Assembly (NCBI RefSeq): GCF_900109545.1 | Contig: NZ_FOAP01000015.1 | Coordinates: forward strand, 152,328-216,327 | DNA from: Stigmatella aurantiaca | GTDB lineage: Bacteria > Myxococcota > Myxococcia > Myxococcales > Myxococcaceae | Direction of reading: 5' to 3' | DNA length: 64,000 nt | Shown here: piece by piece, positions 17,053 through 25,867 of the stretch | Position numbering within the stretch: position 1 is the first letter of the stretch | Layout: each line of letters starts with the position of its first letter | Position numbers and translations under genes: made by a program | Notes under the pieces: generated by a model | What the model was told of the DNA's origin: nothing | Seen by the model: the letters and a program-made list of their open reading frames with translations, nothing else | Database searches by the model: none

Positions 17053-18588
17053 TCACGCGGGGGAGGCCGGGGCGGGGGCTCCCCGGCGGCGCACCAGGCG
17101 CATCAGGTTTCGCAGTTCCTCCAGGCGCACCGCGCCCGTGGCGAACACGAGAAGGACATACAGCGCGGCGCCCACCGCGAGCCGCACGGCCCCGAGCCCC
17201 GCGAGCGCCACGTGCACGCCGCCCACCACCGCGCAGATGCCGAGCGTCTTGCCCAGCCGCACGAGGCTCTGCCGGTCGAAGGCCTGGTGGCCCACCGCGC
17301 GCACCAGCAGGAGCACCACCACCGACTCGCAGGTGAAGAGCGCCAGCGCCGAGGCGCACGCGCCGCCCACCGGGCCGAACCACGCGAGGAAGGGCCGCGC
17401 CAGGGTGAGGTTGAGCGTGGCGTTGAGCACCATGGACACCACCGAGGTGCGCGTCACCCGCCAGCCCTGCCCCGTCACCGTGAGCACGCTGGCGCACACC
17501 ATGGCCACGTACGTGAGCGCGAGGATGGGGGCCTGCAGCCGCAGCACCGCCGCGGCGGGCGTGAAGGCCTCGCCGTACACCCAGCCGATCCACACGTCCG
17601 CGCCCAGCCCCATGGCGAGCGTGAGCGGAATGGAGAAGGCGAGCACCGCCTCCAGGGTGCGGCGGGTGATGCGGGTGAGCTCCTCGGGCGACTGGGACGC
17701 GGCGCGCGACAGGAGCGGCAAGAGCACCCAGGTGAGCACCGGCGCCGCCATGAGCGTCATGCCCGCCAGGTTCCACCCGGCCCCGTACCAGCCCACCTCC
17801 GTGGTGTTGGTGAGCAGGCCCAGGAGGAAGATGCCCATGGGGCCGTTGGCCGCCAGCGCCGCCTCGTTGAGGAAGAAGGGCAGCGCGCCCGTGAGCGCCT
17901 CGCGGGTGCCGCGCGCGTTCACGTGGAACTGGAGCCCCGCGTGCCGGCGCGACAGGCGGAAGAGCACCGCGGCGCGCAGCACCTCCGAGGCGAGGATGGG
18001 CGCGCCCAGCCACGGCAGCGGCAGCCCCAGCGCCAGCACGAGCAGCTGCCCGCCGCCCCACACGCACTTGGTGGCGATGTTCGCCACCGAGAGCCCATCC
18101 ACCCGCTCGCGCGCGTGGAGCACCGCGGCCAGCGTGCCGTTGCACCGGAAGAAGAGCTGGTAGACGCCCAGCAGCAGCACCAGGAGCCGCAGGTGCGCCG
18201 GCTTGCCGTCGGCCACCATCAGCCCCTGCATCAGCGCGAGCAGCCCCGCGGCCAGGCCCACCTGGAGCAGCAGCGTGCCGCCGAAGAACTCGCTGGCGTG
18301 CTCCGGCCGGAGCGCCACCTCCTTGCGGATGTAGACCTCCAGCCCCAGCCCCACGAGCACGAAGAAGACCGCGGTGAAGCCCTCCGAGGCCCAGTTGAAC
18401 TGGCCGAAGGCCTCCGGCCCCAGCACCCGGGGCAGCAGCAGGCGCACCGCCAGCGCGATGCCGTACGTCACCATCAGCGAGCCGCCCAGCTTCAGGGCAT
18501 TGCGCACCGACGCCGTGACATCCAGCGCGGGAGACGGTGAGGAGGGGCGAAGCGCCGCGGCGCTCGGGTCGGGGGGCGGCATGGACAT
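17053..18588 (-). CDS. wzx: Wzx-type repeat-unit flippase
   Basis: 511 aa from the ATG at 18588; a GTG at 18621 is possible and neither has a strong ribosome site. A Pro-rich N-terminal tail precedes about 12-14 hydrophobic helices typical of the MATE/MVF polysaccharide transporter superfamily, with the early motif RLLLPRVLGPEAFGQFNWA. It would flip undecaprenyl-linked EPS units to the periplasm. Order epsZ-wzx-epsY is as in M. xanthus EPS biosynthesis. Confidence 0.88.
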   Translation of the reverse strand: MSMPPPDPSAAALRPSSPSPALDVTASVRNALKLGGSLMVTYGIALAVRLLLPRVLGPEAFGQFNWASEGFTAVFFVLVGLGLEVYIRKEVALRPEHASEFFGGTLLLQVGLAAGLLALMQGLMVADGKPAHLRLLVLLLGVYQLFFRCNGTLAAVLHARERVDGLSVANIATKCVWGGGQLLVLALGLPLPWLGAPILASEVLRAAVLFRLSRRHAGLQFHVNARGTREALTGALPFFLNEAALAANGPMGIFLLGLLTNTTEVGWYGAGWNLAGMTLMAAPVLTWVLLPLLSRAASQSPEELTRITRRTLEAVLAFSIPLTLAMGLGADVWIGWVYGEAFTPAAAVLRLQAPILALTYVAMVCASVLTVTGQGWRVTRTSVVSMVLNATLNLTLARPFLAWFGPVGGACASALALFTCESVVVLLLVRAVGHQAFDRQSLVRLGKTLGICAVVGGVHVALAGLGAVRLAVGAALYVLLVFATGAVRLEELRNLMRLVRRRGAPAPASPA

Positions 18589-18688
18589 GGGCGCGGAAGG
18601 AGGGCCAGTCAACGACAGCACCGCACCCGCGTCAATTCGGGGACCGCTTCCCCGCCCCGTCTCCAGCCTGCCACCCGGCCGGGCGCCG

Positions 18689-20203
18689 CTAGCTGGCCCC
18701 GCTGCCGGTGAGCACCACGGGGACCGTCTTCAGGATGAGGTCCAGGTCGGTGCGCAGCGTCCAGTGGTCGATGTACTGCATGTCCAGGTACATCCACTCA
18801 TCGAAGGTGATCTGGTTGCGCCCCGACACCTGCCAGATGCAGGTGAGCCCGGGCCGCACCGACAGCCGCCGGCGCTGCCAGGCCGCGTACTTGGCGACTT
18901 CATTGGGCAAGGGCGGCCGGGGGCCCACCACGCTCATCTCCCCGCGCAGCACGTTGAGCGGCTGGGGCAGCTCGTCGATGGAGTACTTGCGGATGAAGCG
19001 GCCCACGCGGGTGATGCGCGGATCATTCTTGATCTTGAACACGGGGCCCGTCTGCTCGTTCATCGCCTCCAGGCGCGCCTTGAGCTCCTCGGCGTTCACC
19101 ACCATGGAGCGGAACTTCAGCATGCTGAAGGGCTTGCCGTGCAGCCCCACGCGCTTCTGCTTGAAGAGCACCGGCCCGCGCGAGGTGAGCTTGATGAGCA
19201 GCGCCACCGTCAGCATCAGCGGCGAGAGCACCAGCAGCGCCGCGGAGGACGAGGTGATGTCGAACAGGCGCTTGATGGCCATCTGGTGCGGCTGGGGCGC
19301 GTGCGTGACGAAGTGCAGGTAGCCGTCGGCCACCGCGTGGCCATGCTCGGGGCGCGCCCGGTCCATGCGGAACGGGTGGGCCGGCAGCGCGAAGGGAATT
19401 CCGAACTTCTCGCACAGCTTGATGGCCGCCTGCATCTCGGTGCCGTGCTTCTGCACGTTGCCGGAGATGTAGACGACATCCACCGGGACCTGGCAGAGCA
19501 CCTCCTCCAGGCGCTCCACCTTGCCCAGCACGTTCGGCGGGGAGTTCGCGCCCTGCACCTCGTTGCTGAAGGCCAGGTGGCCGCACACCCGGCGCCGCCC
19601 GTGCTCGGCCAGGTGCTCGCCGGTGAGCCGGCCCATGGCGCCAATGCCCAGGATGAGCGCCTCGTCCAGCGGCTCCTCGCGCACCGCCAGGCGGCGGAAC
19701 ACCAGGTGGCGCAGCGTCACCACGCCCGTCCACAGCATCAGCGGGAAGAACGTCAGCGCCACCACCGGCATGCCGCCCGCGATCAGCAGCCGCTCCAGGT
19801 AGAGCACCCCGGTAATCACCACCACCGTGATGGAGGTGAGCGCCAGGTCATCCAGCGGCGCCCGGTCCGAGAAGCGCGCGTCATACAGGCACAGCGTGGT
19901 GCCCACCAGCACCCAGCCCAGTCCCGCCACGCCCAGGAGCAGCCAGAAGTCCAGGTTGGAGAGCTGCAGCGAGTGCCCCGCAAGCAGCGTGGAGCCCAAG
20001 AGCGCCACCACCACCCAGGCCAGGTCCGCCAACAGGTTCAACTTCGCGGCGAAGCCCGGCGCCAGGCGCCCGCGCACGGGCTTGGTGGTCCGCATCGGCG
20101 CGACAAAGACCCGCGGGGCCTCTGCCACGGCGGCAACCTTGTTAGGCTCGCGCGACGGCGCCGAACTCTCAGCGCTTTCTTTCGGGACCGATGCGGTCTG
20201 CAT
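18689..20203 (-). CDS. epsZ: Polyprenyl-phosphate hexose-1-phosphate transferase (EpsZ)
   Basis: 504 aa. ATG at 20203 with GGGGAGG five bases upstream. Four N-terminal helices (residues about 55-165), a Rossmann-like CoA-binding domain (ALILGIGAMGRL), a fifth helix (LFDITSSSAALLVLSPLML) and the catalytic domain with KFRSMVVNAEE, RKYSIDELPQPLNVLRGEMS and VVGPRPPLPNEV, as in WbaP/WcaJ initiating enzymes. It transfers a sugar phosphate to undecaprenyl phosphate to start each EPS unit. First gene of the operon, about 90 bp downstream of a sigma70-like promoter. Confidence 0.93.
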   Translation of the reverse strand: MQTASVPKESAESSAPSREPNKVAAVAEAPRVFVAPMRTTKPVRGRLAPGFAAKLNLLADLAWVVVALLGSTLLAGHSLQLSNLDFWLLLGVAGLGWVLVGTTLCLYDARFSDRAPLDDLALTSITVVVITGVLYLERLLIAGGMPVVALTFFPLMLWTGVVTLRHLVFRRLAVREEPLDEALILGIGAMGRLTGEHLAEHGRRRVCGHLAFSNEVQGANSPPNVLGKVERLEEVLCQVPVDVVYISGNVQKHGTEMQAAIKLCEKFGIPFALPAHPFRMDRARPEHGHAVADGYLHFVTHAPQPHQMAIKRLFDITSSSAALLVLSPLMLTVALLIKLTSRGPVLFKQKRVGLHGKPFSMLKFRSMVVNAEELKARLEAMNEQTGPVFKIKNDPRITRVGRFIRKYSIDELPQPLNVLRGEMSVVGPRPPLPNEVAKYAAWQRRRLSVRPGLTCIWQVSGRNQITFDEWMYLDMQYIDHWTLRTDLDLILKTVPVVLTGSGAS

Positions 20204-20301
20204 GCCAACCTCCCCACGACCCAGGGAAAAGCCCGGGGCTCGAGTCCCCCGGAATACAGGGGGCGGACTTCACGGCGCCTCCCTGCTCTTAACCTCCTAA
20301 G

Positions 20302-20331
20302 ATTGTACGGGTCCTCGAAAAGTGCACGCAA
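20302..20331 (-). promoter_or_regulatory. Predicted sigma70-type promoter of the eps operon
   Basis: On the minus strand TTGCGT (20331-20326) is separated by 18 bases from TACAAT (20307-20302), a good -10 match. Transcription would start near 20295, giving a leader of about 90 bases before epsZ. Prediction from sequence only. Confidence 0.5.
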
Positions 20332-20470
20332 GCACGCTGAAATTCGACGCCGTTAAAATACCTGTTGGGTAGGAGATGCCGGCCTCGTTCCGGAAGAGCA
20401 AGCAAGCTCAGCACTTACAACTTCCAGCCACCGACATTCCGCCCCCAGGGCAGGGCACCGTCACCTACCC

Positions 20471-20480
20471 CCCACGTGGG
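20471..20480. promoter_or_regulatory. 10-bp palindrome, possible operator
   Basis: CCCACGTGGG is a perfect palindrome about 140 bases upstream of the predicted epsZ -35 element. It could bind a dimeric regulator acting from upstream. One 10-bp palindrome can also occur by chance in GC-rich DNA, so support is weak. Confidence 0.25.
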
Positions 20481-20577
20481 TTTTAGGAACCTCAACAGGT
20501 TTTTCCAGGAGTGTACGCATGGCCTTTTGCCGGTTCAACTTGACGCACCGCGCCAACGTCTGGCCCCCCGGTCGGAC

Positions 20578-21630
20578 TCAGGTGTGCGGTGGCGGCGCAT
20601 CGCCGGCGAATGGACTGAGGATGCGCTCCACGTACCGCTCCACGGAGAAGTCGCGCACGGCCTTCTCGCGGGCGCGCTGCCCCATGGCCTCGGCCTCGGC
20701 GGGGTGGGCCAGCACCCACTGGATGCGCTCGCGCAGCTGGGCGGGGTTGCCCGGGTCCACGAGGAGGCCCGTCACCCCGTCCTCGATGAAGCCCTCCACA
20801 TAGGGGTTGCGCGTGAGGATGACGGGCTTGCCCATGGCCATGCCCTCCAGCACCACGGTGATGCCGCTGATGATGGGCCGCGCCAGGGGCACCACCACCA
20901 CGCGCGACTCGGCGTAGAGCTGGCGCAGGTTGAGGTAGTTGCCCCAGGAGCGCATCTCCACGTTGGGCGGCAGGGCCTGGGCGCCCTTCTCCTCCTTGCC
21001 CGCCACCGAGTAGCGCCAGGCGGTGTCCGCGGCGATCTTCACCTCGGCGTCCAGCCCGGTGGCCGCCGCGATGAGGGTGCCGTAGTCGCGGTTCACCGCG
21101 CCCGCGGCGCACACCCGGTGGAGCACGGGCTGCGCCGGCTGCGGCTGGAAGTAGGCCGTGTCCACGCGCGAGTAGATGACGGTGATGCGCTCGCGGGCAA
21201 TGCCGTACTCCTCCACCAGCACGCGCCGGCTGTGCTCGGACAGGCACAGGAAGTGGTCCACGCGCCGCCCCAGCCCCACCTTCGCCAGCGCCAGCAGGCG
21301 CTTCTTGCTCGCCACGTTGTGCACCAGCAGCACGATGCGCCGCTTGCGCCGGCCCAGCAGCGCCTCCCAGGCCAGGAACTGGATGCCGGGGAACTCCTCG
21401 CCGAGCAGGATGTTCTGGCGCCGGCGCGTGGCGCGCCACGCGGTGAGCGCGAAGCGCGCACAGTCCACGTTGGAGGCGGGGTCCAGCCCCTGCTGCGCCA
21501 TGGAGAGCACCTGGGTGAAGGACCCCTGGCTCATCTCGACGAACTCGCCCCGGGGCACCTTCTTCTCCAGCGCGCCGCTGACATGGCGGGCCGGCTCCCC
21601 CACGGCGATGAATGCGGAGTCTTGCGGCAT
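20578..21630 (-). CDS. GT4-type (GT-B fold) glycosyltransferase
   Basis: 350 aa, ATG at 21630. The N-terminal half includes VLLVHNVASKKRLL and SEHSRRVLVEEYGI; the C-terminal half has VVVVPLARPIISGITVVLEGMAMGKPVI, the E-x7-E-like donor site of GT4 enzymes, then VEGFIEDGVTGLLVDPGN. Cytoplasmic. It sits just upstream of the eps operon on the same strand but is separated from it by a 374-base promoter region. It probably adds a residue to the EPS unit; M. xanthus eps arms also carry GT4 genes (EpsD, EpsE, EpsH), but I cannot say which corresponds. Confidence 0.83.
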   Translation of the reverse strand: MPQDSAFIAVGEPARHVSGALEKKVPRGEFVEMSQGSFTQVLSMAQQGLDPASNVDCARFALTAWRATRRRQNILLGEEFPGIQFLAWEALLGRRKRRIVLLVHNVASKKRLLALAKVGLGRRVDHFLCLSEHSRRVLVEEYGIARERITVIYSRVDTAYFQPQPAQPVLHRVCAAGAVNRDYGTLIAAATGLDAEVKIAADTAWRYSVAGKEEKGAQALPPNVEMRSWGNYLNLRQLYAESRVVVVPLARPIISGITVVLEGMAMGKPVILTRNPYVEGFIEDGVTGLLVDPGNPAQLRERIQWVLAHPAEAEAMGQRAREKAVRDFSVERYVERILSPFAGDAPPPHT

Positions 21631-21707
21631 GAAGTCCTCGCGCGCCCCAGAGCCCGGGCGCGGGCCTCATGTAGACGCCGGCCCCCGCGCCGGTCAACCA
21701 CGGGGCA

Positions 21708-23522
21708 TCAGCCCATCCCGGGCAGCAGCAGCCGGAAGGTGCTGCCCCCCGAGGCGGCCGGCAGCACGGCCAGGTCCGCGCCCATGCGGCGCAGAATCTG
21801 GTACGCCAGCGCCAGGCTCAGGTTCAGCCGCATGGTGCGCCCGCCGTGGGAGTCCTCCTGGATGCGCGCATCGAAGATGTCCGAGCGCCGCTCCTCGGAG
21901 AGCACCAGCATCGGGTCCTCCAGCCAGATGACGGGCCGGTCCTTGTCGTGGCCCGCGCGCAGGACGACGGGCTCGCGCGAGGCCCCCGGCCGCTCCAGCG
22001 GCATCTCACACAGGAACGTCACCAGGCGCGCCAGGCTGCTCTCCAGCTCCTTGCGCCCCACGTGCGCGATGACGGCGTTGGGGGCCTCCACGCGGATGGG
22101 CCGCGGCAGGTGCTCCTTCGCCGTCCACGCCTGCAGGAGCGGGGTGACATCCATCTTCTCGAACTGGACCACGGGACAGTCGCCCGACAGCGTGCGCAGC
22201 TCGGAGAGCAGCCCCTCCACGCGGCGGATGCCGTCCACGGCGTCCTCGGCCGCGTCCGCCGAGTCCTGGATGACCGCCTGCGCCTCGGAGCCCGTCACCG
22301 CGAGCAGCCGCCGGGCCAGCTCCATCAGGCGCGGCTCGCCGCGCGAGGCCAGCTCGTGCGCCACGTCGCGCGTCACCGACGAGAGCGTCTTCACGTTGCG
22401 CGAGTAGCCCGTGAGCGCCTGGAGGCTCGCCTTCGTGAAGGCCAGCGGGTTGCTCAGCTCGTGGGTGAGGCCCGCGGCCAGCTTGCCCGCGGTGGCCAGC
22501 TTCTCGGCCTTCACCATCTCGCCGCGCGCCGCGAGCATCTCCTTGAGCCGCGCGTCCATCTCGCTGTTGAGCCGCGCGGTCTCCAGCGCCAGCGCGAGCT
22601 GGGCGCAGAAGAGGTTGCCGCGCTGAAGCTCGGAGACGGAGAAGGCCGGCTGGGCGATGCCCCGCATGAGGATGAGGCTGCCCGCGGGGGCGCTGCCCGC
22701 CTGCAGCGGGTAGGCGATGGCCGCGCCCAGGCGGGAGACGGGCGAGAAGGGCCACTCCTTCGCCGCGTGCGTCACGCTCACGGGCTCCTGGCGCCCGATG
22801 GCGCGCAGGGCCAGCTCGCGCAGGGCCTCCAGCGGCAGCTCCAGCCCATCCGGCGAGGAGCAGAGGTGCAGCACGCCCGTGTCCGGATCCGGCAGGAGCA
22901 GCCGGAAGGCCTGGTGCGGCACGAGATCCAACGCCAGCTCGCCCAGGTGCGCGAGCACCTCGGCCCGGGTGCGCAGCGACAGCAGCGCGCAGCTCACCTC
23001 GTAGAGCGGCACCAGCGAGCGCAGGCGCCGCTTCTCCACGGCGCGCAGCAGCACGTGCCGCAGCTCCTCGATGTCGTACGGCTTGCGGATGTAGTCGTAC
23101 GCGCCGTAGCGCATGCAGGCCCGCGCCGTCTCGGCGCTCACGAAGCCCGTGGCGACGATGACCTCCATGTCCGGATCCATCTGCCGCAGCACCGAGACGG
23201 TCTCCATGCCGTGGGCGTCCTGCGACTTGAGGTCCGTGATGGCCACGTCGAAGCGGCGCGTGGCCAGCAGCGCCACGGCGGCGCGTCCGCCCTCGGCCAT
23301 CACCACCTCGAACTCGGTGGAGGGCAGGGAGATGCTGATCAGCTCGCGCATGTCGGGCTCGTCGTCGATGACGAGCACGGAGATGCCGCCCGAGGAGGCC
23401 AGTTCCTGCACGGTGCGCCGGGGCAGCGACGAGCCCCCGCGCGGCGGGGCGATGCCCGCGGCGCTGGCGTGCCGCGAGCCAAAACCGTGTCTGCGCCGAG
23501 GAGCTCTCTGGTTCATCTCCAT
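21708..23522 (-). CDS. Receiver-GAF-histidine kinase hybrid with degenerate ATPase domain
   Basis: 604 aa. ATG at 23522 with GGGAG upstream. Order: basic N-terminus, receiver domain (about 47-165; VLVIDDEPDM, AITDLKSQD with the Asp, IRKPY), GAF-like domain (about 180-330), HisKA helix with AAGLTHELSNP (phospho-His), then an ATPase region. The usual N box is replaced by RKELESSLARLVTFL with no N-x-x-x-N, and a clear G1 D-x-G-x-G is absent (DPMLVLSEERRSD). It may therefore be catalytically weak or act mainly as a receiver/scaffold. No membrane segment. It is 77 bp upstream of the GT4 gene and may be cotranscribed with it, suggesting EPS control. Confidence 0.8.
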   Translation of the reverse strand: MEMNQRAPRRRHGFGSRHASAAGIAPPRGGSSLPRRTVQELASSGGISVLVIDDEPDMRELISISLPSTEFEVVMAEGGRAAVALLATRRFDVAITDLKSQDAHGMETVSVLRQMDPDMEVIVATGFVSAETARACMRYGAYDYIRKPYDIEELRHVLLRAVEKRRLRSLVPLYEVSCALLSLRTRAEVLAHLGELALDLVPHQAFRLLLPDPDTGVLHLCSSPDGLELPLEALRELALRAIGRQEPVSVTHAAKEWPFSPVSRLGAAIAYPLQAGSAPAGSLILMRGIAQPAFSVSELQRGNLFCAQLALALETARLNSEMDARLKEMLAARGEMVKAEKLATAGKLAAGLTHELSNPLAFTKASLQALTGYSRNVKTLSSVTRDVAHELASRGEPRLMELARRLLAVTGSEAQAVIQDSADAAEDAVDGIRRVEGLLSELRTLSGDCPVVQFEKMDVTPLLQAWTAKEHLPRPIRVEAPNAVIAHVGRKELESSLARLVTFLCEMPLERPGASREPVVLRAGHDKDRPVIWLEDPMLVLSEERRSDIFDARIQEDSHGGRTMRLNLSLALAYQILRRMGADLAVLPAASGGSTFRLLLPGMG

Positions 23523-23869
23523 GCCGTCATCTCCCTGCCGCCCTCATCCGCGCCGCGCACGTCCCGGGGCCCAACCCGCTTCGCTCCGGGAAGGAACCCC
23601 TTTACTGAAACACGTTTCCTTGTAACCGGCACGTCAGGTCCTGTCTCTTGGATGACCGGGCAGGCCGTGTAGAAGAAATCAATTTGGGCTCGTGGCACGG
23701 CTCTTCCTGCCCGCTCCTGTTCATAGCGAGTTTCTGGAAGATCCCACTTGGCTGCCTAATAGGGCGGGGCTTCGGCTGAGCGCCCGGGGGGGAGGGCATC
23801 ATCCCCTTCCCGTAACGCTTGCCCTGCGCGAATGCCTCCCCTGATGCGCGCGTCCGCGGCGCCCACGCT
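23523..23869. other. Divergent intergenic region between the hybrid kinase and nudC
   Basis: 347 bases between divergent genes. I see no convincing gene; short open frames on the minus strand lack ribosome sites and family resemblance. An imperfect palindrome GAAACACGTTTC lies at 23607-23618, about 85 bases upstream of the kinase start, and could be an operator. Promoters for both genes must lie here but no clear -35/-10 pair stands out. Confidence 0.4.
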
Positions 23870-24721
23870 ATGGTGTCCCTTGTGAATCCCCCCCGCTTCG
23901 TCCCAGGCCATGTCCCCCCTGCCCGCACACGCGAGGCGTGTCTGCTCTTCGCCGCGCGCGGGCTGGAGCTGCTCGTCGCCGAGCGCGAGGGGACGCCCAC
24001 CGTCCCCTCGGGGGCCGAGCTGCCCAGCCTCCTGGAGGGCGCGCACTTCCTGGGCACCCTGGAGGGGCGGGACTGCTACGCGGTGGCCTACCCCAAAGAG
24101 CTGGAGCCGCCCCCGGGCATGAAGCTGGTGACCGCGCGCGGCCTGTTCATGGTGCTGGATGACGTGTGGCTCGGCGTGGCGGGCCGGGCCCTGGCCATCG
24201 CTGAGTGGGATGTGACCCACCGCTTCTGCGGCCGGTGCGGCCAGCCCACGGGGCTGGTTCCCGGCGAGCGCGCCCGGCGCTGTCCGGCGTGCCGCACGCC
24301 GTACTACCCGCGCATCTCTCCGGCCATCATCGTCCTCATCTCCCAGGGGGAGCGCATGCTGCTGGCGCGCGCCTCCAGCTTCCCCGACGCCTTCTTCAGC
24401 ACGCTGGCGGGGTTCGTGGAGCCGGGCGAGTCCCTGGAGGAGACCGTCCTGCGCGAGGTGAAAGAGGAGGTGGGCCTCGAACTGAAGAACCTGCGTTACT
24501 TCGGCAGCCAGCCCTGGCCCTTCGGGCGCTCGCTCATGGTGGGCTTCAACGCCGAGTACGCCGGGGGCGACGTGCGGGTGGACGGCCAGGAAATCATCGA
24601 GGCCCACTGGTACACCATCGACGCCCTGCCCCGCATTCCGCCCCCGCTGAGCATCGCCCGGCGCCTCATCGACGCGTTCATCGCCCAGGTTCAGGCAAGC
24701 AGGCAGGCAGGCGGGCGATGA
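23870..24721 (+). CDS. nudC: NAD(+)/NADH diphosphatase NudC
   Basis: 283 aa; ATG at 23870 (a GTG at 23882 is possible). It hydrolyses NAD(H) to NMN(H) and AMP and may remove NAD caps from RNA. Zinc ribbon FCGRCGQPTG ... CPACRTPYYPR, the Nudix box GFVEPGESLEETVLREVKEE, and the NudC-specific SQPWPFGRSLM that distinguishes this branch of the family. Cytoplasmic. Monocistronic, convergent with the next gene. Confidence 0.95.
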   Translation: MVSLVNPPRFVPGHVPPARTREACLLFAARGLELLVAEREGTPTVPSGAELPSLLEGAHFLGTLEGRDCYAVAYPKELEPPPGMKLVTARGLFMVLDDVWLGVAGRALAIAEWDVTHRFCGRCGQPTGLVPGERARRCPACRTPYYPRISPAIIVLISQGERMLLARASSFPDAFFSTLAGFVEPGESLEETVLREVKEEVGLELKNLRYFGSQPWPFGRSLMVGFNAEYAGGDVRVDGQEIIEAHWYTIDALPRIPPPLSIARRLIDAFIAQVQASRQAGGR

Positions 24722-24731
24722 CGGGAGGCCC

Positions 24732-25175
24732 TCAGTAGATGGCGCCCCGGCTCCAGGCATAGAGCAGGGCCGCCGCCCACAGCCCCAGGAGCAGCAGGTT
24801 CACCCCGCCCAGCCCCCGGGCCACCTGGGCCTGGCGCACGCCGCGCAAGGGGCCCTCGCCCCGCTGGATGCGCCGCAGCTCGCGCGCGGGCCACCACAGC
24901 CCGGCCGCCGCGGCCAGGAAGTTGAGGAGGGGCACCGAGAAGCCGCACATGGGAAAGCAGACGATGGCCAGCACGTTCAGCGCGAGCACCGCCTGCACCG
25001 TGCGCGACGGCGCGCCGTGCTGCCGCAGCCAGAGGACACACGGCTCACAGTAGGCCGCCTCCCCCATCAGCTCCGTGCACTCGCTACACAGGAAGGTGCC
25101 GCACCGGGCGCACGGGGCCACCGCGGCCACCTCGGGATGCTTCGCGCACTGCGCGCCCGCCGGCTCCAGGCTCAC
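24732..25175 (-). CDS. B-box-like zinc-binding membrane protein
   Basis: 147 aa, GTG start at 25175. The N-terminal 50 residues carry eight metal ligands in pairs (C10/H13, C22/C25, C30/C33, C43/C46), like B-box or double zinc-ribbon modules common in myxobacterial membrane proteins. Three hydrophobic segments follow (about 60-80, 82-95 and 120-140). It starts 7 bp after the preceding small membrane gene, so the two probably form an operon. Function unknown; the zinc module suggests protein-protein contact at the membrane. Confidence 0.72.
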   Translation of the reverse strand: MSLEPAGAQCAKHPEVAAVAPCARCGTFLCSECTELMGEAAYCEPCVLWLRQHGAPSRTVQAVLALNVLAIVCFPMCGFSVPLLNFLAAAAGLWWPARELRRIQRGEGPLRGVRQAQVARGLGGVNLLLLGLWAAALLYAWSRGAIY

Positions 25176-25182
25176 GGCGGGT

Positions 25183-25464
25183 TCAGTACCCGGGAGGAGG
25201 CAGGCTGGACATGCTCTCCGCGAGCGCGTGCGCCCCCAGGCCCAGGCACACGGCCGCCAGCAGCGAGCAGCCGAAGAACCCCGCCAGGATGAGGCTCTTG
25301 CGCGGGTGCTCGAACTGGCTGAAGGCGTAGAACAGCACGTAGAAGGGGATGAGCAGCACCATCATCCCGGTGCCCACGCTGCGGCGGAACGCGTGGAGCA
25401 GCAGGAAGGCGGCGCAGACGAGCGTCACGAGCGCGAACAGGGCGGCGAGCGGCAGGAGCGGCAC
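25183..25464 (-). CDS. Small three-helix membrane protein
   Basis: 93 aa from a GTG at 25464; no ATG is available in frame in the right place, so the start is uncertain. Three hydrophobic segments (LLPLAALFALVTLVCAAFLL, MMVLLIPFYVLFYAF, LILAGFFGCSLLAAVCLGL) joined by the basic loop AFRRSVG and QFEHPRKS. It precedes the B-box-like gene by 7 bp. No family recognised. Confidence 0.6.
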   Translation of the reverse strand: MPLLPLAALFALVTLVCAAFLLLHAFRRSVGTGMMVLLIPFYVLFYAFSQFEHPRKSLILAGFFGCSLLAAVCLGLGAHALAESMSSLPPPGY

Positions 25465-25563
25465 GATGGCCCAGAGATAACACGGTCCGGGCTTTGCGGC
25501 GGCCCCCCGCGCATATAAATGACGGCCACCGCTTCCCGCCCCCCCCTGCCGAGGTGCCCCCCC

Positions 25564-25866
25564 ATGGCCGTGCTCAAGACCCTGCTGACCTTCATGCTCG
25601 CGGGGGCCTTCCTGGGCAACCAGGCCGCCACCTACGCGGCCCCGCACTTCATGGCCTGGTACAACGAGACGCCGCTGGCCGCCCAGACGGTGTGCAACCT
25701 CCCCCAGGTGGTGCGCGACGTCACCGCGGACCTCATCCGGGCCCAGCTCATCGGCTCGGGCCTCGGCGCGGCGGCGTTCCTCGTGCTCGGCATCCTCTGG
25801 GTCCGCGCCCGGGCCCGGAAGCAGCGCCCCCAGCCCCCGGCGGCCCCCTCGCCCACCCCCGCCTGA
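25564..25866 (+). CDS. Small membrane protein with two helices
   Basis: 100 aa from the ATG at 25564, with GAGGTG about 8 bases upstream. An N-terminal helix (LLTFMLAGAFLGNQAATY) could be a signal anchor. A middle region with one Cys (QTVCNLPQVVRDV) follows, then a second helix (GAAAFLVLGILWVRA) and a basic Pro/Ala-rich tail. Divergent from the previous gene and converging on the hybrid kinase gene, which ends 2 bases after its stop. Function unknown. Confidence 0.6.
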   Translation: MAVLKTLLTFMLAGAFLGNQAATYAAPHFMAWYNETPLAAQTVCNLPQVVRDVTADLIRAQLIGSGLGAAAFLVLGILWVRARARKQRPQPPAAPSPTPA

Positions 25867-25867
25867 G

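Larger units (their letters stand above)
20204..20577. other. Intergenic region upstream of epsZ
   Basis: 374 bases without a convincing gene. It holds the epsZ ribosome site and a sigma70-like promoter (20302-20331, minus strand) and is AT-richer than its surroundings near 20290-20380. A perfect 10-base palindrome CCCACGTGGG lies at 20471-20480. A small inverted repeat AACCT/AGGTT is near 20492-20505, at the 3' end of the upstream GT4 gene. It is the natural place for regulation of the whole eps operon. Confidence 0.6.

Noticed and set aside
23513..23698. 61-codon minus-strand ORF upstream of the hybrid kinase
   Set aside because: No ribosome site or family similarity, and it overlaps the kinase start; probably chance.
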